A stretch of 36,422 nt of DNA from Bacteroidales bacterium UBA1176 (GTDB lineage: Bacteria > Bacteroidota > Bacteroidia > Bacteroidales > WCHB1-69): assembly GCA_002311645.1 (NCBI GenBank), contig DBYW01000047.1:1-36422 (forward strand), read 5' to 3'. The stretch's first letter is position 1. Every line of letters begins with the position of its first letter. The notes beneath the pieces are model-generated. The model was not told the DNA's origin and searched no databases. It was given only the letters and a program-made list of their open reading frames with translations. The translations under genes and the position numbers were made by a program. Below, one piece after another: positions 16,859 through 25,456 of the stretch.

Positions 16859-17322
16859 AGTTCCATTGATTTTCTTAATTTTTCTTTTATTCTCACCAAC
16901 CTGACGCTTACATTCTTCACCGTAATCCCCACCTGCTCGCCTATTTCTTCGTAATTGTAACCCTCCAGCTGTAGTCTGACAATAGTGCGGTCCGGTTCAT
17001 CCAGCAAAGCTATCCGCTCGTGCAACTCGCGTAGCAAACTACGGTCCTCTTCTACTTTTTCATAATCCTCCGGCAACTTGTCGGTTTCCTTTTCACGACG
17101 CAAACTGTCAATCACGGCATTGCGTCCCATTTTCCAGATGAGCGCTGCCTGCTGCACCTTCGGCAGGTCCAGCAGTTTCTCACGATTGCGCCATAAAGCC
17201 ACCGCCACATCCTGCAACAAGTCGTCCACCTCAACCCCCCGCTGGCCATAACGGCGGCATATTGAGAAAATCAAACCACGGTAGCGGTGGAGCATGTTTT
17301 CAAAAGGATCCTGTGATCTCAC
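16855..17322 (-). CDS. RNA polymerase ECF-type sigma factor (first module)
   Basis: About 155 residues. Region 2 is FENMLHRYRGLIFSICRRYGQRGVEVDDLLQDVAVALWRNREKL, and region 4 is LLDEPDRTIVRLQLEGYNYEEIGEQVGITVKNVSVRLVRIKEKLRK, with a helix-turn-helix for -35 recognition. Upstream of region 2 there is no ATG close by. I took the GTG at 17322 (VRSQDPFENML); an ATG at 17295 is the short alternative, and a longer reading to 17427 enters sequence that looks non-coding. It heads a set of membrane, exported and lipoprotein genes that it probably controls. The 197-nt gap before it holds no gene, only a short CGAGG/CCTCG hairpin near 17459-17470. Confidence 0.88.
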   Translation of the reverse strand: MRSQDPFENMLHRYRGLIFSICRRYGQRGVEVDDLLQDVAVALWRNREKLLDLPKVQQAALIWKMGRNAVIDSLRREKETDKLPEDYEKVEEDRSLLRELHERIALLDEPDRTIVRLQLEGYNYEEIGEQVGITVKNVSVRLVRIKEKLRKSMEL

Positions 17323-17519
17323 ATGTATAATAACGTAAAAGAATGATAAAAAACTACAGGCGTTCAAAAAAAATTGGTGGTTAAATACACGATAGTACAA
17401 GGCTGGCATGGACAGCTCTCCAGACAACTTTTTCCCGGCGCTTCATGATACTCGCGGCATCGAGGTGCCTCGGAAATAAAACCGCAAGTTGCAAGCAGAA
17501 TCTCCCGAACGCCTCGCTT

Positions 17520-18815
17520 TCAACTCTTTACTCCTCCAAACCGTTCCTGCGCTGCCCTTTCGAGTGCCTCGCGGGCGGCGGGGTGTGCGATGGAGATCAG
17601 CAGACGCGCGCGCTCCTGCATGGAACGGCCGAACAGGTTGACGGCACCGTACTCGGTGACCACCCAATGCACCACCGTGCGCGGGGTGACCACGCCGGCC
17701 CCTTCGGCTAAGGTTGGCACAATCTTGCTCACACCCTTGGCGGTGGCGGCCGGCATCGCGATGACAGGGATGCCCCCCTCGCTGGCCACAGATCCCAGCA
17801 TGAAATCGAGCTGCCCGCCCGAGCCGCTGAAGTGGCGCGTGCCTATGGAGTCGGCGCACACCTGGCCCGTCAGGTCAATCTGGATGGCCGAGTTGAGCGC
17901 CACCACCTTGGGGTTCTGTGCGATAACGGCCGGCGAATTGGTATAGGCCACATCCTGCATCAGCACGTCAGGATTGCGGTGTACGAAATCGTATAGCTTT
18001 TGGGTACCCTTCAAGAACGTAGCCACATGCTTGCCCTGGTCGATGCGCTTGCGACTGCCGTCGATGACGCCCTGCTCAATCAGGGGCAGCACCCCGTCGG
18101 AGAACATCTCCGAGTGGATGCCCAAATGACGGTGGTCGCCCAACTGGGCCAGCACCGCGTTGGGAATATTGCCGATGCCGATCTGCAAGGTGGCCCCGTC
18201 GGGGATGAGCGCGGCCACACGCTTGCCGATGGCCACGTCCTGCTCGCTCAGTGGAGGAAATTCGGCCTCCAACAAGGGCACATCATACCGCACCAAGTCC
18301 GTAATGGACGACAACGGGATACGCGCGTCGCCGTAACAGAAAGGCATATAGCGGTTGACCTGGGCAATCACATACCGGGCCTGCTCAATAGCCGCCAGCG
18401 TGCAGTCCACCGAGGTGCCTAATGACACATAACCCTCTTCGTCAGGCTCGCTCACCATCAGCAACACACCGTCCACGGGTTGTATGCCCTCGCGAATAAT
18501 GCGGGCTGTGTCGGAAAGCGAGCAAGGGATGTAGTCCGCTCTGCCCTCCTGCGTGGCTTTGCGCACATTGCCGCCCACAAAGAAGGAGTCGAGATGGAAA
18601 TGGCCGGCATATTGCGACAGCACATAGTCGGCATAGCCCTCCGTGTAGAGATGGGTGATATGCACATTATGCAGCTCGGGGGCGCGGGCCACCAGGGCGC
18701 GAATGAGATGCTCGGGAGCGGCGGCCACACAAGGCCAATGCAGGCGGTCACCGGACTGCACCCTCTGAAGTGCCTGCTCTGCCGTGACCGTCTGTGGGGA
18801 AATGCGGGAATCCAT
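17520..18815 (-). CDS. Acetyl-CoA hydrolase/CoA-transferase family (4-hydroxybutyrate CoA-transferase-like)
   Basis: A 431-residue cytosolic class I CoA-transferase of the Cat1/AbfT/acetyl-CoA hydrolase group, which moves CoA between acyl groups such as acetyl, butyryl or 4-hydroxybutyryl. Seen are the oxyanion/CoA loop QIGIGNIPNAVL (211-222), the catalytic Glu in GIHSEMFSDG (E236), and GGQLDFMLGSVASEGGIPVIAMPA and VVTEYGAVNLFGRSMQERA typical of the C-terminal domain. The ATG at 18815 is used because it falls 5 nt after the CNNM gene stop and fits family length. A longer start would overlap that gene. The exact acyl substrate cannot be read. No fermentation partner genes are adjacent. Confidence 0.92.
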   Translation of the reverse strand: MDSRISPQTVTAEQALQRVQSGDRLHWPCVAAAPEHLIRALVARAPELHNVHITHLYTEGYADYVLSQYAGHFHLDSFFVGGNVRKATQEGRADYIPCSLSDTARIIREGIQPVDGVLLMVSEPDEEGYVSLGTSVDCTLAAIEQARYVIAQVNRYMPFCYGDARIPLSSITDLVRYDVPLLEAEFPPLSEQDVAIGKRVAALIPDGATLQIGIGNIPNAVLAQLGDHRHLGIHSEMFSDGVLPLIEQGVIDGSRKRIDQGKHVATFLKGTQKLYDFVHRNPDVLMQDVAYTNSPAVIAQNPKVVALNSAIQIDLTGQVCADSIGTRHFSGSGGQLDFMLGSVASEGGIPVIAMPAATAKGVSKIVPTLAEGAGVVTPRTVVHWVVTEYGAVNLFGRSMQERARLLISIAHPAAREALERAAQERFGGVKS

Positions 18816-18820
18816 AGTTG

Positions 18821-19864
18821 TTATTGTTGAGGTTGGTCTTTCTCTTTCTGTTTGAGCCACCGCTCGCGGGCGTAAGCCTGCATGTCGGGAGCGACATCGT
18901 TCTCGTCGACAATCTCGGAGCCCAACAATGTTTCGATGACATCTTCCAAGGAGAGAATGCCTTCAAAGCAGCCGTATTCATCGATAATGCAGCAGATCTG
19001 CTCGTTTTTGGTGAGCATGGCGTCCCAAATCTCGCCGAGAGGGGTGTCTTCATTGAAAAGCTCGATGTCGCGGCGGATGCTGCCGAGCGTCCGGTCAAAC
19101 TTGTCCTCCGCAAGCAACTGCAGGGCGTCCATACGGAGAATATAACCTGTGATATACTCGTCGTTGTCGGCGTAAACAGGGATGCGGCTATGATGGCGGA
19201 AGCTCTTGTCGCGATAGAAAGCGCTGACTGTCATCGACTCCGGAGCAATGGCGGCAACTACACGGGGGGTCATGGCCTCCGATGCGGGGATGTCGTCCAT
19301 CTTGATGAGGTTTTGAATAACGGCGTTCTCGTCCTCGTCGAGAACCTCCTCCTCTTCGGCCACATTGGCCATGGCACTCACCTCCTCACGCGAGACGGAG
19401 GCTTCTTCCTTGTCCGGAGCTATGAATTTGGATATCCACTCGAAAATGATGACCAACGGGAAAAGCACGACAACTAAGAAACTGATGCAACGGGTGGTCA
19501 GTCCCATAAGATGTTTCCATTGGGTAGCACCGATGGTCTTGGGGATAATTTCGGAAAAGACGAGAATGAGGATGGTGGTGATGGCACTGACCAGTCCAAA
19601 CCATTCGCTGCCGAATACAAGTGTGCATTGGCGGCCCACACCGGCGGCGCCAATCGTGTTGGCGATGGTGTTCAATGACAAGATTGCCGCAATGGGGCGG
19701 CTCGACTCCTGCTTGAACTGCTTGAATTTGGTGGCCAGTTTATAGCCCTCCTCCTCGCGCATCGTGATGTAAGACAAAGGGGTGGACATCAGCGTCGCCT
19801 CAAGGATAGAACAGAGGAACGAGATGGCCAATGCACCCAGCAGAAAGACTAATAATAGGCCCAT
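18821..19864 (-). CDS. CNNM/CorC-type membrane protein with CBS pair
   Basis: A 347-residue inner-membrane protein of the hemolysin C/CNNM family, linked to Mg2+ or Co2+ transport. The DUF21/CNNM part has hydrophobic segments at about 1-20, 60-80, 90-105 and 125-145 and the family motif SEIIPKTIGA (104-113). A cytosolic CBS pair follows at about 203-325 (MTPRVVAAIAPESMTVSAF, HHSRIPVYADNDEYITGYI, EQICCIIDEYGCFEGILSLEDVIE). The C-terminal CorC/HlyC transporter-associated domain found in many relatives is absent. The start at 19864 lies 35 nt after a -7 box, ruling out the longer reading. The old name hemolysin should not be taken as a toxin call. Confidence 0.9.
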   Translation of the reverse strand: MGLLLVFLLGALAISFLCSILEATLMSTPLSYITMREEEGYKLATKFKQFKQESSRPIAAILSLNTIANTIGAAGVGRQCTLVFGSEWFGLVSAITTILILVFSEIIPKTIGATQWKHLMGLTTRCISFLVVVLFPLVIIFEWISKFIAPDKEEASVSREEVSAMANVAEEEEVLDEDENAVIQNLIKMDDIPASEAMTPRVVAAIAPESMTVSAFYRDKSFRHHSRIPVYADNDEYITGYILRMDALQLLAEDKFDRTLGSIRRDIELFNEDTPLGEIWDAMLTKNEQICCIIDEYGCFEGILSLEDVIETLLGSEIVDENDVAPDMQAYARERWLKQKEKDQPQQ

Positions 19865-19899
19865 GTATGCTCTTTTTCTACAGATTATGTTTTCGGCTG

Positions 19900-19907
19900 C
19901 AAACATA
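19900..19907 (-). promoter_or_regulatory. -7 box (TATGTTTG) for CNNM and CoA-transferase genes
   Basis: The minus strand reads TATGTTTGC 35 nt before the CNNM ATG. It forms a divergent promoter pair with the box at 19944-19951 on the plus strand. Confidence 0.6.
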
Positions 19908-19943
19908 CATAAAAAATCAGTATCAAACTCCACGATTTTATTG

Positions 19944-19951
19944 TATTTTTG
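19944..19951 (+). promoter_or_regulatory. -7 box (TATTTTTG) for the M13 peptidase gene
   Basis: TATTTTTGCCGCC lies 47 nt before the ATG at 19999, which leaves a leader of about 40 nt. The same TATTTTTGCCG core precedes higB and the divergent pair at 33281-33319. Confidence 0.65.
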
Positions 19952-19998
19952 CCGCCTCATTGTTAATAATTGATTTTATCAACAAAACATACGACAAT

Positions 19999-22014
19999 AT
20001 GAAAAAAATCATCTTGAGTGCAGTGTGTGCACTTCTCCTTCTTCCCGCCTTTGCACAGTACAAGTCGGGACTTCACGTTGAGAACCTCGACACCTCGGTT
20101 AATCCTGGTGACAATTTTTTCCAATATGCCACAGGCAACTGGATCAAAAACAATCCCCAGCCACCCATCTACCCGATGTGGGGGTCGTTCACCAAATTGG
20201 ACGACGACAACACCAAGGCCGTGGCAGGCATCATCCAAAGCATTTCCGGACGCCGTAACAAACCCGGCACCGTGGAACAGAAAATCGGCGACCTCTACAA
20301 TTTAGCCATGGACAGCGTCCGCCGTAACCGCGAAGGCGCCGCACCCGTCATGGCGGAAGTCAACAAAATCAAGGCCATCACCACCCGCGAAGAACTGTTC
20401 AAATACCTGACCCGCGAACATGACAACCTCCTCTGGTCGCTCTATATCGGCGTGGACGACAAGAATGCCACCGAGCATATCGTCTCCATCAACCAAGGAG
20501 GCCTCTCCATGGGCAACCGCGACTACTACCTCTCTAAGGATCCCGAGGTCGCCAAGATCCGCAACGCCGCCATCACTCACTATGAAAACCTCTTCAAACT
20601 CTGCGGCTACAGCCCGAAACAGGCCAAGAAGTTCGTCAAGACCATCTGGAAAATGGAAACCGAGATCGCCAAGGTTAGCTACTCCATCGAGCAAATGCGC
20701 GACCCCGAAGCCAACTACCACAAGATGAGCGTGGAAGAGCTTTCCAAGACTTGCCACGGCTTCGATTGGGCCTCCTACCTGCGCGACTACGGCTACGACA
20801 AGACCACCGAAGTGTTGCTCGGCCAACCCGAACCCGTGGCCCTCGCCTGCGACATGATGATGAAGGAACCCCTTGAAAACCTCAAACTTCTCTACATCTT
20901 CCGTGCCATCAAAGGAGGCTCCCCTTATCTTTCGGATGACTTCATCGCCGAGAATTTCGATTTTAACCGCAAGATCTCCGGTGCTCAGGAGATGACCCCG
21001 CGTTGGCAACGCTCCGTCGACCTCGTCAGCAGCCTGCTTAACGACGCCGTGGGACAAATGTACGTCAAAAAATACTTCTCACCCGAGGCCAAGACCCGGA
21101 TGCTCGAACTCGTCAAGAACCTTCAGACCGCTCTTGGCGAACGCATCAAGGCCCAGGCTTGGATGAGCGAGGATACCAAAAAGGTGGCCCTCGACAAACT
21201 CAACGCCTTCTATATCAAAATCGGATATCCCGACAAATGGGAAGACCTCTCAAAACTTATCATCGACCCCAAAAAATCACTCTATGACAATGTGGTGGAG
21301 GCTGGCAAATTCTATTTTGAGTTAGACAAACAAAAGAACTACAACAAGCCTGTGGACCGCGACGAGTGGCAGATGCCCGCCCAAATGGTCAACGCCTACT
21401 ACAACCCGACCACCAATGAGATCTGTTTCCCTGCCGGCATCCTGCAACCCCCGTTTTTCGACATTGCCGCCGATGATGCCATCAACTACGGCGCCATTGG
21501 TGTGGTCATCGGCCACGAAATGACCCACGGCTTTGACGACCAAGGCAGCCAATACGACAAGGACGGCAACCTGAAGACCTGGTGGGCCGAATCGGATGTC
21601 AAGGCCTTCAAACTCGCCACGGAACAGATGGCCGTCTATTTCGACTCCCTGTGGGTGATTCCCGGCGAACTGCGCAGCAACGGACGCCAGTGCCTGGGCG
21701 AAAACATTGCCGACCACGGCGGCCTCAACATCGCCTACGATGCCTTGCAGATGGCTCAGAAAAAACATGGCCGCCTGCCCGATGATAACGGCTTCACACC
21801 GGAACAACGCTTTTTCCTCTCTTTCGCCAACGTGTGGGCCGGCGTCTCCTCCGACCAGATTCTCCGCTACCTCACCATCAACGACGTGCATTCCGCCAAC
21901 CACCTCCGCGTAAACGGCGGCCTGTCGCAATGCGAATATTGGTACAAGGCCTTCGACATCAAGCCCGGCAACAAGCTGTATGTCGACCCAAAGAAAAGAG
22001 TCAATATCTGGTAA
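19999..22014 (+). CDS. pepO: M13 family metallopeptidase (PepO/neprilysin-like), exported
   Basis: 671 residues. Signal peptide MKKIILSAVCALLLLPAFAQ directs it to the periplasm. An M13 N-terminal domain (NPGDNFFQYATGNWIKNNP) precedes the catalytic domain with zinc motif HEMTH (H506, E507, H510), the third ligand region ENIADHGG (E568), the substrate-binding NAYYNPTTNEICFPAGILQPPFF, and the C-terminal VNGGLSQCEYWYKAFDIKPGNKLYVDPKKRVNIW. All catalytic residues are intact and length is normal. The family cleaves oligopeptides; physiological substrates are unknown. A longer upstream reading would run through the promoter and the divergent gene, so the ATG at 19999 is chosen. Confidence 0.96.
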   Translation: MKKIILSAVCALLLLPAFAQYKSGLHVENLDTSVNPGDNFFQYATGNWIKNNPQPPIYPMWGSFTKLDDDNTKAVAGIIQSISGRRNKPGTVEQKIGDLYNLAMDSVRRNREGAAPVMAEVNKIKAITTREELFKYLTREHDNLLWSLYIGVDDKNATEHIVSINQGGLSMGNRDYYLSKDPEVAKIRNAAITHYENLFKLCGYSPKQAKKFVKTIWKMETEIAKVSYSIEQMRDPEANYHKMSVEELSKTCHGFDWASYLRDYGYDKTTEVLLGQPEPVALACDMMMKEPLENLKLLYIFRAIKGGSPYLSDDFIAENFDFNRKISGAQEMTPRWQRSVDLVSSLLNDAVGQMYVKKYFSPEAKTRMLELVKNLQTALGERIKAQAWMSEDTKKVALDKLNAFYIKIGYPDKWEDLSKLIIDPKKSLYDNVVEAGKFYFELDKQKNYNKPVDRDEWQMPAQMVNAYYNPTTNEICFPAGILQPPFFDIAADDAINYGAIGVVIGHEMTHGFDDQGSQYDKDGNLKTWWAESDVKAFKLATEQMAVYFDSLWVIPGELRSNGRQCLGENIADHGGLNIAYDALQMAQKKHGRLPDDNGFTPEQRFFLSFANVWAGVSSDQILRYLTINDVHSANHLRVNGGLSQCEYWYKAFDIKPGNKLYVDPKKRVNIW

Positions 22015-22047
22015 TTGGAATCAATGAAGACGGCGGAAAAGCCTGAC

Positions 22048-22091
22048 AAAAAAAATAACCCCCGAGTTTTTTCTTCGGGGGTTATTTTTTT
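22048..22091. terminator. Bidirectional rho-independent terminator
   Basis: The core stem TAACCCCCGA/TCGGGGGTTA is continued by A8/T7 runs on its two sides, with a 9-nt T-rich loop at 22066-22074. It sits between the convergent M13 peptidase (plus) and dtd (minus) genes and can serve both. Confidence 0.92.
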
Positions 22092-22155
22092 GTACTTGCA
22101 AATCTCACAGTTGCCGATAGTTGGAATTTGGCTGGAACAAGCACATCCTTCGGGG

Positions 22156-22608
22156 TTATTCTTTGAGCTTGGAGTCAATGATAATGGTCACAGGGCCGTC
22201 GTTGACCAAGGACACCTGCATATCGGCGCCGAAGACACCCTTGAGGACGGGCGTGCCGCATTCGGCGGCCAGGATTTCGCAATAGGTCTCATAGAGCGGT
22301 ACGGCCAACTCGTGCCCGGCGGCACGTATGTACGCGGGACGGTTGCCCTTTTTGGTGGAGGCGGTGAGCGTGAACTGCGACACGGCCAACAACTCGCCCC
22401 CCACGTCCTTGACGGAGCGGTTCATCACACCGTTTTCATCATCAAAAATACGCAGGTTGGAGGTTTTGGCGGCCAGCCACGCTGCATCAGACTCGCCATC
22501 GCCGTTCTCCACGCCTACCAAAACGAGCAGACCTGGTCCGATGGCGGAGACAACTCTACCTTCAATGGCCACGGAGGCGGAAGTGACACGTTGTATTACA
22601 ATACGCAT
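22156..22608 (-). CDS. dtd: D-aminoacyl-tRNA deacylase
   Basis: A 150-residue cytosolic proofreading enzyme that hydrolyses D-amino acids from tRNA. The two family motifs that build the active site across the dimer are present: SQFTL at 77-81 and the Gly-cisPro motif NDGPVT at 136-141. The N-terminus MRIVIQRVTSASVAIEG is typical. It lies 41 nt after coaE at the end of the minus-strand housekeeping cluster and faces the bidirectional terminator. Confidence 0.96.
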   Translation of the reverse strand: MRIVIQRVTSASVAIEGRVVSAIGPGLLVLVGVENGDGESDAAWLAAKTSNLRIFDDENGVMNRSVKDVGGELLAVSQFTLTASTKKGNRPAYIRAAGHELAVPLYETYCEILAAECGTPVLKGVFGADMQVSLVNDGPVTIIIDSKLKE

Positions 22609-22649
22609 GATAAAAGATCAAATTTGATAGCCATAGGGTTGTTTGAATT

Positions 22650-23210
22650 TCACAATCTGCCCTCCCTATATGTTTCCCCCGTGCAGACGACCAGGTCGGC
22701 GCGGGCACATTTCTCCTCCTGGGGTATTTGGCGGGCCATTCGCTGGAGGATGTCCTCACGCGTCAGATGCGGGTCACGCTGCTGAATGCGACGGATACGC
22801 AGCTCCAACGGGGCGTCCGCCACAATGATTTTGTCAAAATAGCCTGTAAGACCTGCCTCGAAGACGATGGCACTTTCCATCATCACGCTGGGTGCGGACT
22901 GGCGTTCGGCCCATTCCTCGAACATCTTCATGACGCGAGGATGAACCATGGCCTCGAGCTTTCGCAACTGCCGCACATCGCTGAACACCATCGCCCCCAT
23001 CTTGACAAAGTCAACGGAACCGTCCGGTGCAAGGATGCCCGTGCCGAATTGTTGGCATAATGCCTCTATGAACTGCGGCTCGCGATAGAGTTTTTTAGCC
23101 TCCACATCGGAATAAAAAACGGGAATGCCCATCTCCACGAAGTGGCGGGACAGGTATGTCTTGCCCGTGCCGATGCCGCCCGTAAGGGCTATCTTGTTTT
23201 TAGTGGACAT
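22650..23210 (-). CDS. coaE: Dephospho-CoA kinase
   Basis: 186 residues. It phosphorylates dephospho-CoA in the last step of CoA synthesis. P-loop GGIGTGKT at 11-18, then YSDVEAKKLY (substrate Asp) and the lid DPHLTREDILQRMARQIPQEEK. The C-terminus is short: after ADLVVCTGETYREGRL it stops, where most homologues continue with a further helix and a few more residues. The ATG at 23210 begins the conserved MSTKNKIALTGG and overlaps the ybbR end by 11 nt. Function is probably intact, since the catalytic parts are complete. Confidence 0.93.
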   Translation of the reverse strand: MSTKNKIALTGGIGTGKTYLSRHFVEMGIPVFYSDVEAKKLYREPQFIEALCQQFGTGILAPDGSVDFVKMGAMVFSDVRQLRKLEAMVHPRVMKMFEEWAERQSAPSVMMESAIVFEAGLTGYFDKIIVADAPLELRIRRIQQRDPHLTREDILQRMARQIPQEEKCARADLVVCTGETYREGRL

Positions 23211-23610
23211 AGAACGTGATGACTTCGGGCGACTCCACGGCCACCAATTCCGATCCGAACGTGTGATGCACAAGAAAATCCCGAATGTCACGATTGGAAA
23301 ACGAGTATACCGTGACCTTGTTTTTAGGCTTCACCAAGTCGGCCACCGAAATGTAGACGACTTTCTCCTTGTCGGAAAAAGGCTTCATCAGATATCGCAG
23401 GCCTTTTTGGTTGAATGTCAAGGATATGATACTATCCGAAACTGTCACGCTCTTTTTGCCTTCCGGCAAGTTGTAGCACTTGATCTTGTAGTCCATGGTC
23501 ACACGATAGTCCTTGGAAAAGGTCACAATGAACCATCCGGCGGTCGCTATCGCCAGACAAACCAAGAATGCAAAGGGGGGCAACTTGAGTTTCGAACGAT
23601 TGTTTGGCAT
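23200..23610 (-). CDS. YbbR/CdaR-like membrane-anchored protein
   Basis: 136 residues with a single N-terminal membrane span at about 12-31 (PFAFLVCLAIATAGWFIVTF) and an outer domain of YbbR-type strands (LPEGKKSVTVSDSIISLTFNQKGLRYLM, KVTVYSFSNRDIRDFL). In Firmicutes, YbbR-repeat proteins regulate diadenylate cyclase, but this short form is commonly found next to yajC and coaE in Bacteroidota and its role there is not known. The ATG at 23610 is 1 nt after the yajC stop and is the only start that avoids overlap with yajC. Its end overlaps coaE. Confidence 0.82.
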   Translation of the reverse strand: MPNNRSKLKLPPFAFLVCLAIATAGWFIVTFSKDYRVTMDYKIKCYNLPEGKKSVTVSDSIISLTFNQKGLRYLMKPFSDKEKVVYISVADLVKPKNKVTVYSFSNRDIRDFLVHHTFGSELVAVESPEVITFYVH

Positions 23611-23611
23611 T

Positions 23612-23968
23612 TTACTTGTTTTCTGTATTTTCAGTTTTTTCCGTAGCCTTGGACTTGGCTGCGCTCTCATCCACATTGATGGCGGCCTTTTCGACCTCTA
23701 TGCAGACATCATGGGCAATTTCAATGACAAAAGTGGCATCCTTGATTTCACGGATTTTGCCATGAATGCCGCCAATGGTGGTGACTTTGTCCCCTTTTTG
23801 GAGGTTTTTGCGGAATTCTTCTACCTGTTTCTGTCTTTTTTGCTGCGGACGGATCATGAAGAAGTAGAAAATGAGGATGATGAGCAGGATGAAAATCAAT
23901 GTCATGCTGCCGCCGCCTTTGGGTGCTTCGGCCGGTGCGGCTTGTAAAAGTGTAAATAACGTGTTCAT
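23612..23968 (-). CDS. yajC: Preprotein translocase accessory subunit YajC
   Basis: 118 residues. YajC associates with SecDF at the inner membrane. An N-terminal Ala/Gly-rich leader is followed by a membrane span at about 22-39 (MTLIFILLIILIFYFFMI), then the conserved RPQQKRQKQVEEFRKNLQKGDKVTTIGGIHGKI and a charged Lys/Glu/Ala tail. It is in the housekeeping order nusB, DUF1573, yajC, ybbR, coaE. Confidence 0.95.
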   Translation of the reverse strand: MNTLFTLLQAAPAEAPKGGGSMTLIFILLIILIFYFFMIRPQQKRQKQVEEFRKNLQKGDKVTTIGGIHGKIREIKDATFVIEIAHDVCIEVEKAAINVDESAAKSKATEKTENTENK

Positions 23969-24004
23969 GTTAAAAATATTTAATGATTTATACTAACGAT
24001 TTGT

Positions 24005-24472
24005 CTATTGAGGGGTCGCCACGTTGGCGGTGATGGTGAGGATGTTTTCAGTCGGATAGGTGTTGGCGGCCACAAGGATGCGCTTTGTCACCTTGCCTTT
24101 CTGCGACTTCGAGTCGAATGTCACCGTGATCTCACCGCTCTCTCCCGGGCGAATCGGTGCTTTGGGCGGCGTAGATGTCGTGCAGCCGCAGGTGGCCTCC
24201 GACGAATAGATGATCAGATTCGACTTGCCCGTGTTCTTGAACTTGAAAGAATAAGAGAGCTTCTCGCCCTGGATGACGTTGCCGAAATCGTAATTGGTGA
24301 CTTCAAACTTGATGACCGGAAGCTTCTCGGCCTCTTTTTGGGACAAGCCGTCCGCCGTGGCCGGATTGTGTACGTCGCTGACCTTGAAGTCTCCTTCTTG
24401 TGCCGGCTTCCGATTGCAGGCACAAAGAGTCAATAAACTTAAAATGAAAACTACAAATATGTTTTTCTTCAT
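24005..24472 (-). CDS. DUF1573 domain lipoprotein
   Basis: 155 residues. Lipobox LCAC with lipidated C19. The single DUF1573 domain (about 52-153) shows the family pattern VTNYDFGNVIQGEKLSYSFKFKNTGKSNLII, TCGCTTSTPPKAPIRPGESGEITVTFDSK and ITANV, an immunoglobulin-like ASH/PapD-type fold with a CGC motif. Function in Bacteroidota is not established. It lies between nusB (9 nt) and yajC (36 nt), an arrangement familiar from this phylum. Confidence 0.92.
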   Translation of the reverse strand: MKKNIFVVFILSLLTLCACNRKPAQEGDFKVSDVHNPATADGLSQKEAEKLPVIKFEVTNYDFGNVIQGEKLSYSFKFKNTGKSNLIIYSSEATCGCTTSTPPKAPIRPGESGEITVTFDSKSQKGKVTKRILVAANTYPTENILTITANVATPQ

Positions 24473-24481
24473 GCTTTTCCT

Positions 24482-25432
24482 TTAATTCTGATACAATCCG
24501 CGACCCGACTTGTTGAGTTTCCCTTGGTCGCGCAGATCCACTATGATTTTATCCAAAATGCCGTTGATGAACAACTTGCTCTTGTCTGAAGAGTAATATT
24601 TTGACAAGTCAATGTATTCGTTCAATGTCACTTTTACCGGGATGTCTGGAAATTCCATCAGTTCGCAGATGGCCATTTTCATCAACAACACATCCATGCC
24701 TATTACTCGGTCCAACTCGTAGTTCTGAAGCTTGGCCTCGATCATTTGCTCGTATTCGGCGGAATGTTCCAAGGTCTTCGTGAACAATCTGCGACAAAAG
24801 CGCTCCTCCTCCCTATCATTCTTAAAAAGCGTTAATATTTTGCAATCATCGCCTTTGCTTTCCTTGAAGTCGCTGATGTTCATGTAGAGCATCGTCAAGG
24901 CTTCGTCGTAATCGTCCAACCAATTGGCATCCTTCTCTCCGAAGAACCAGCGCATGTGGTCATCCTCCAAGAAGATGCTTTGTATAATACTGAGCACTAA
25001 TTTTTTGTCTTCTTCATACGTGCCCTCGCGGGTGCTCATGTATTGTTTGTACTCATCCGTCTCCTCGATGGCATGGAACAATTTTACGATAAAATCCGTG
25101 TCTTCCGACCAATTGATATGAAATTTCGGAATAAGTTTTTTTAACGTGACATTGTTTTCGATTTGCGCAATGACCTTGTTATTCACGAATTTCGTGTTCG
25201 GGTTCAGATCTTCCTCTGTGGGAAAATGTTTTCCTTTGAGATCTTCGAGTTTGTTGCTCCGATAATATACGACTTCAGGAAGGATGGAGAAGAGCCATAC
25301 GAAGAGCGGATAGCAGTTCTTGACGGTCTTCACCAAATCCGCTTCGGCCGCTTCCACCGTCTCGAAAGGCTTGAGACTATGCGCAAAAAGCGCCTGCATC
25401 GTCTTGGTTCTGAGAAATCTACGACTTATCAT
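24482..25432 (-). CDS. nusB: Transcription antitermination protein NusB, long Bacteroidota form
   Basis: 316 residues, about twice the length of E. coli NusB and typical of Bacteroidota. It starts MISRRFLRTKTMQALFAHS, the RNA-binding N-terminal helix. The C-terminal half (about 180-310) holds the NusB fold with LDRVIGMDVLLMKMAICELMEFPDIPVKVTLNEYIDLSKYYSSDKSKLFINGILDKI. With NusE it binds boxA RNA for rRNA antitermination. It is the second gene of the minus-strand cluster. Confidence 0.95.
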   Translation of the reverse strand: MISRRFLRTKTMQALFAHSLKPFETVEAAEADLVKTVKNCYPLFVWLFSILPEVVYYRSNKLEDLKGKHFPTEEDLNPNTKFVNNKVIAQIENNVTLKKLIPKFHINWSEDTDFIVKLFHAIEETDEYKQYMSTREGTYEEDKKLVLSIIQSIFLEDDHMRWFFGEKDANWLDDYDEALTMLYMNISDFKESKGDDCKILTLFKNDREEERFCRRLFTKTLEHSAEYEQMIEAKLQNYELDRVIGMDVLLMKMAICELMEFPDIPVKVTLNEYIDLSKYYSSDKSKLFINGILDKIIVDLRDQGKLNKSGRGLYQN

Positions 25433-25456
25433 GGTTTTTTATTCAAACAGGGACGA

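Noticed and set aside
17428..17519. Possible N-terminal extension of the ECF sigma factor or a small gene in the gap
   Set aside because: The frame reads hydrophobic, non-family residues (such as FFLNACSFLSFFYV) before region 2, and the gap shows no start that fits; treated as non-coding with a short CGAGG/CCTCG hairpin.
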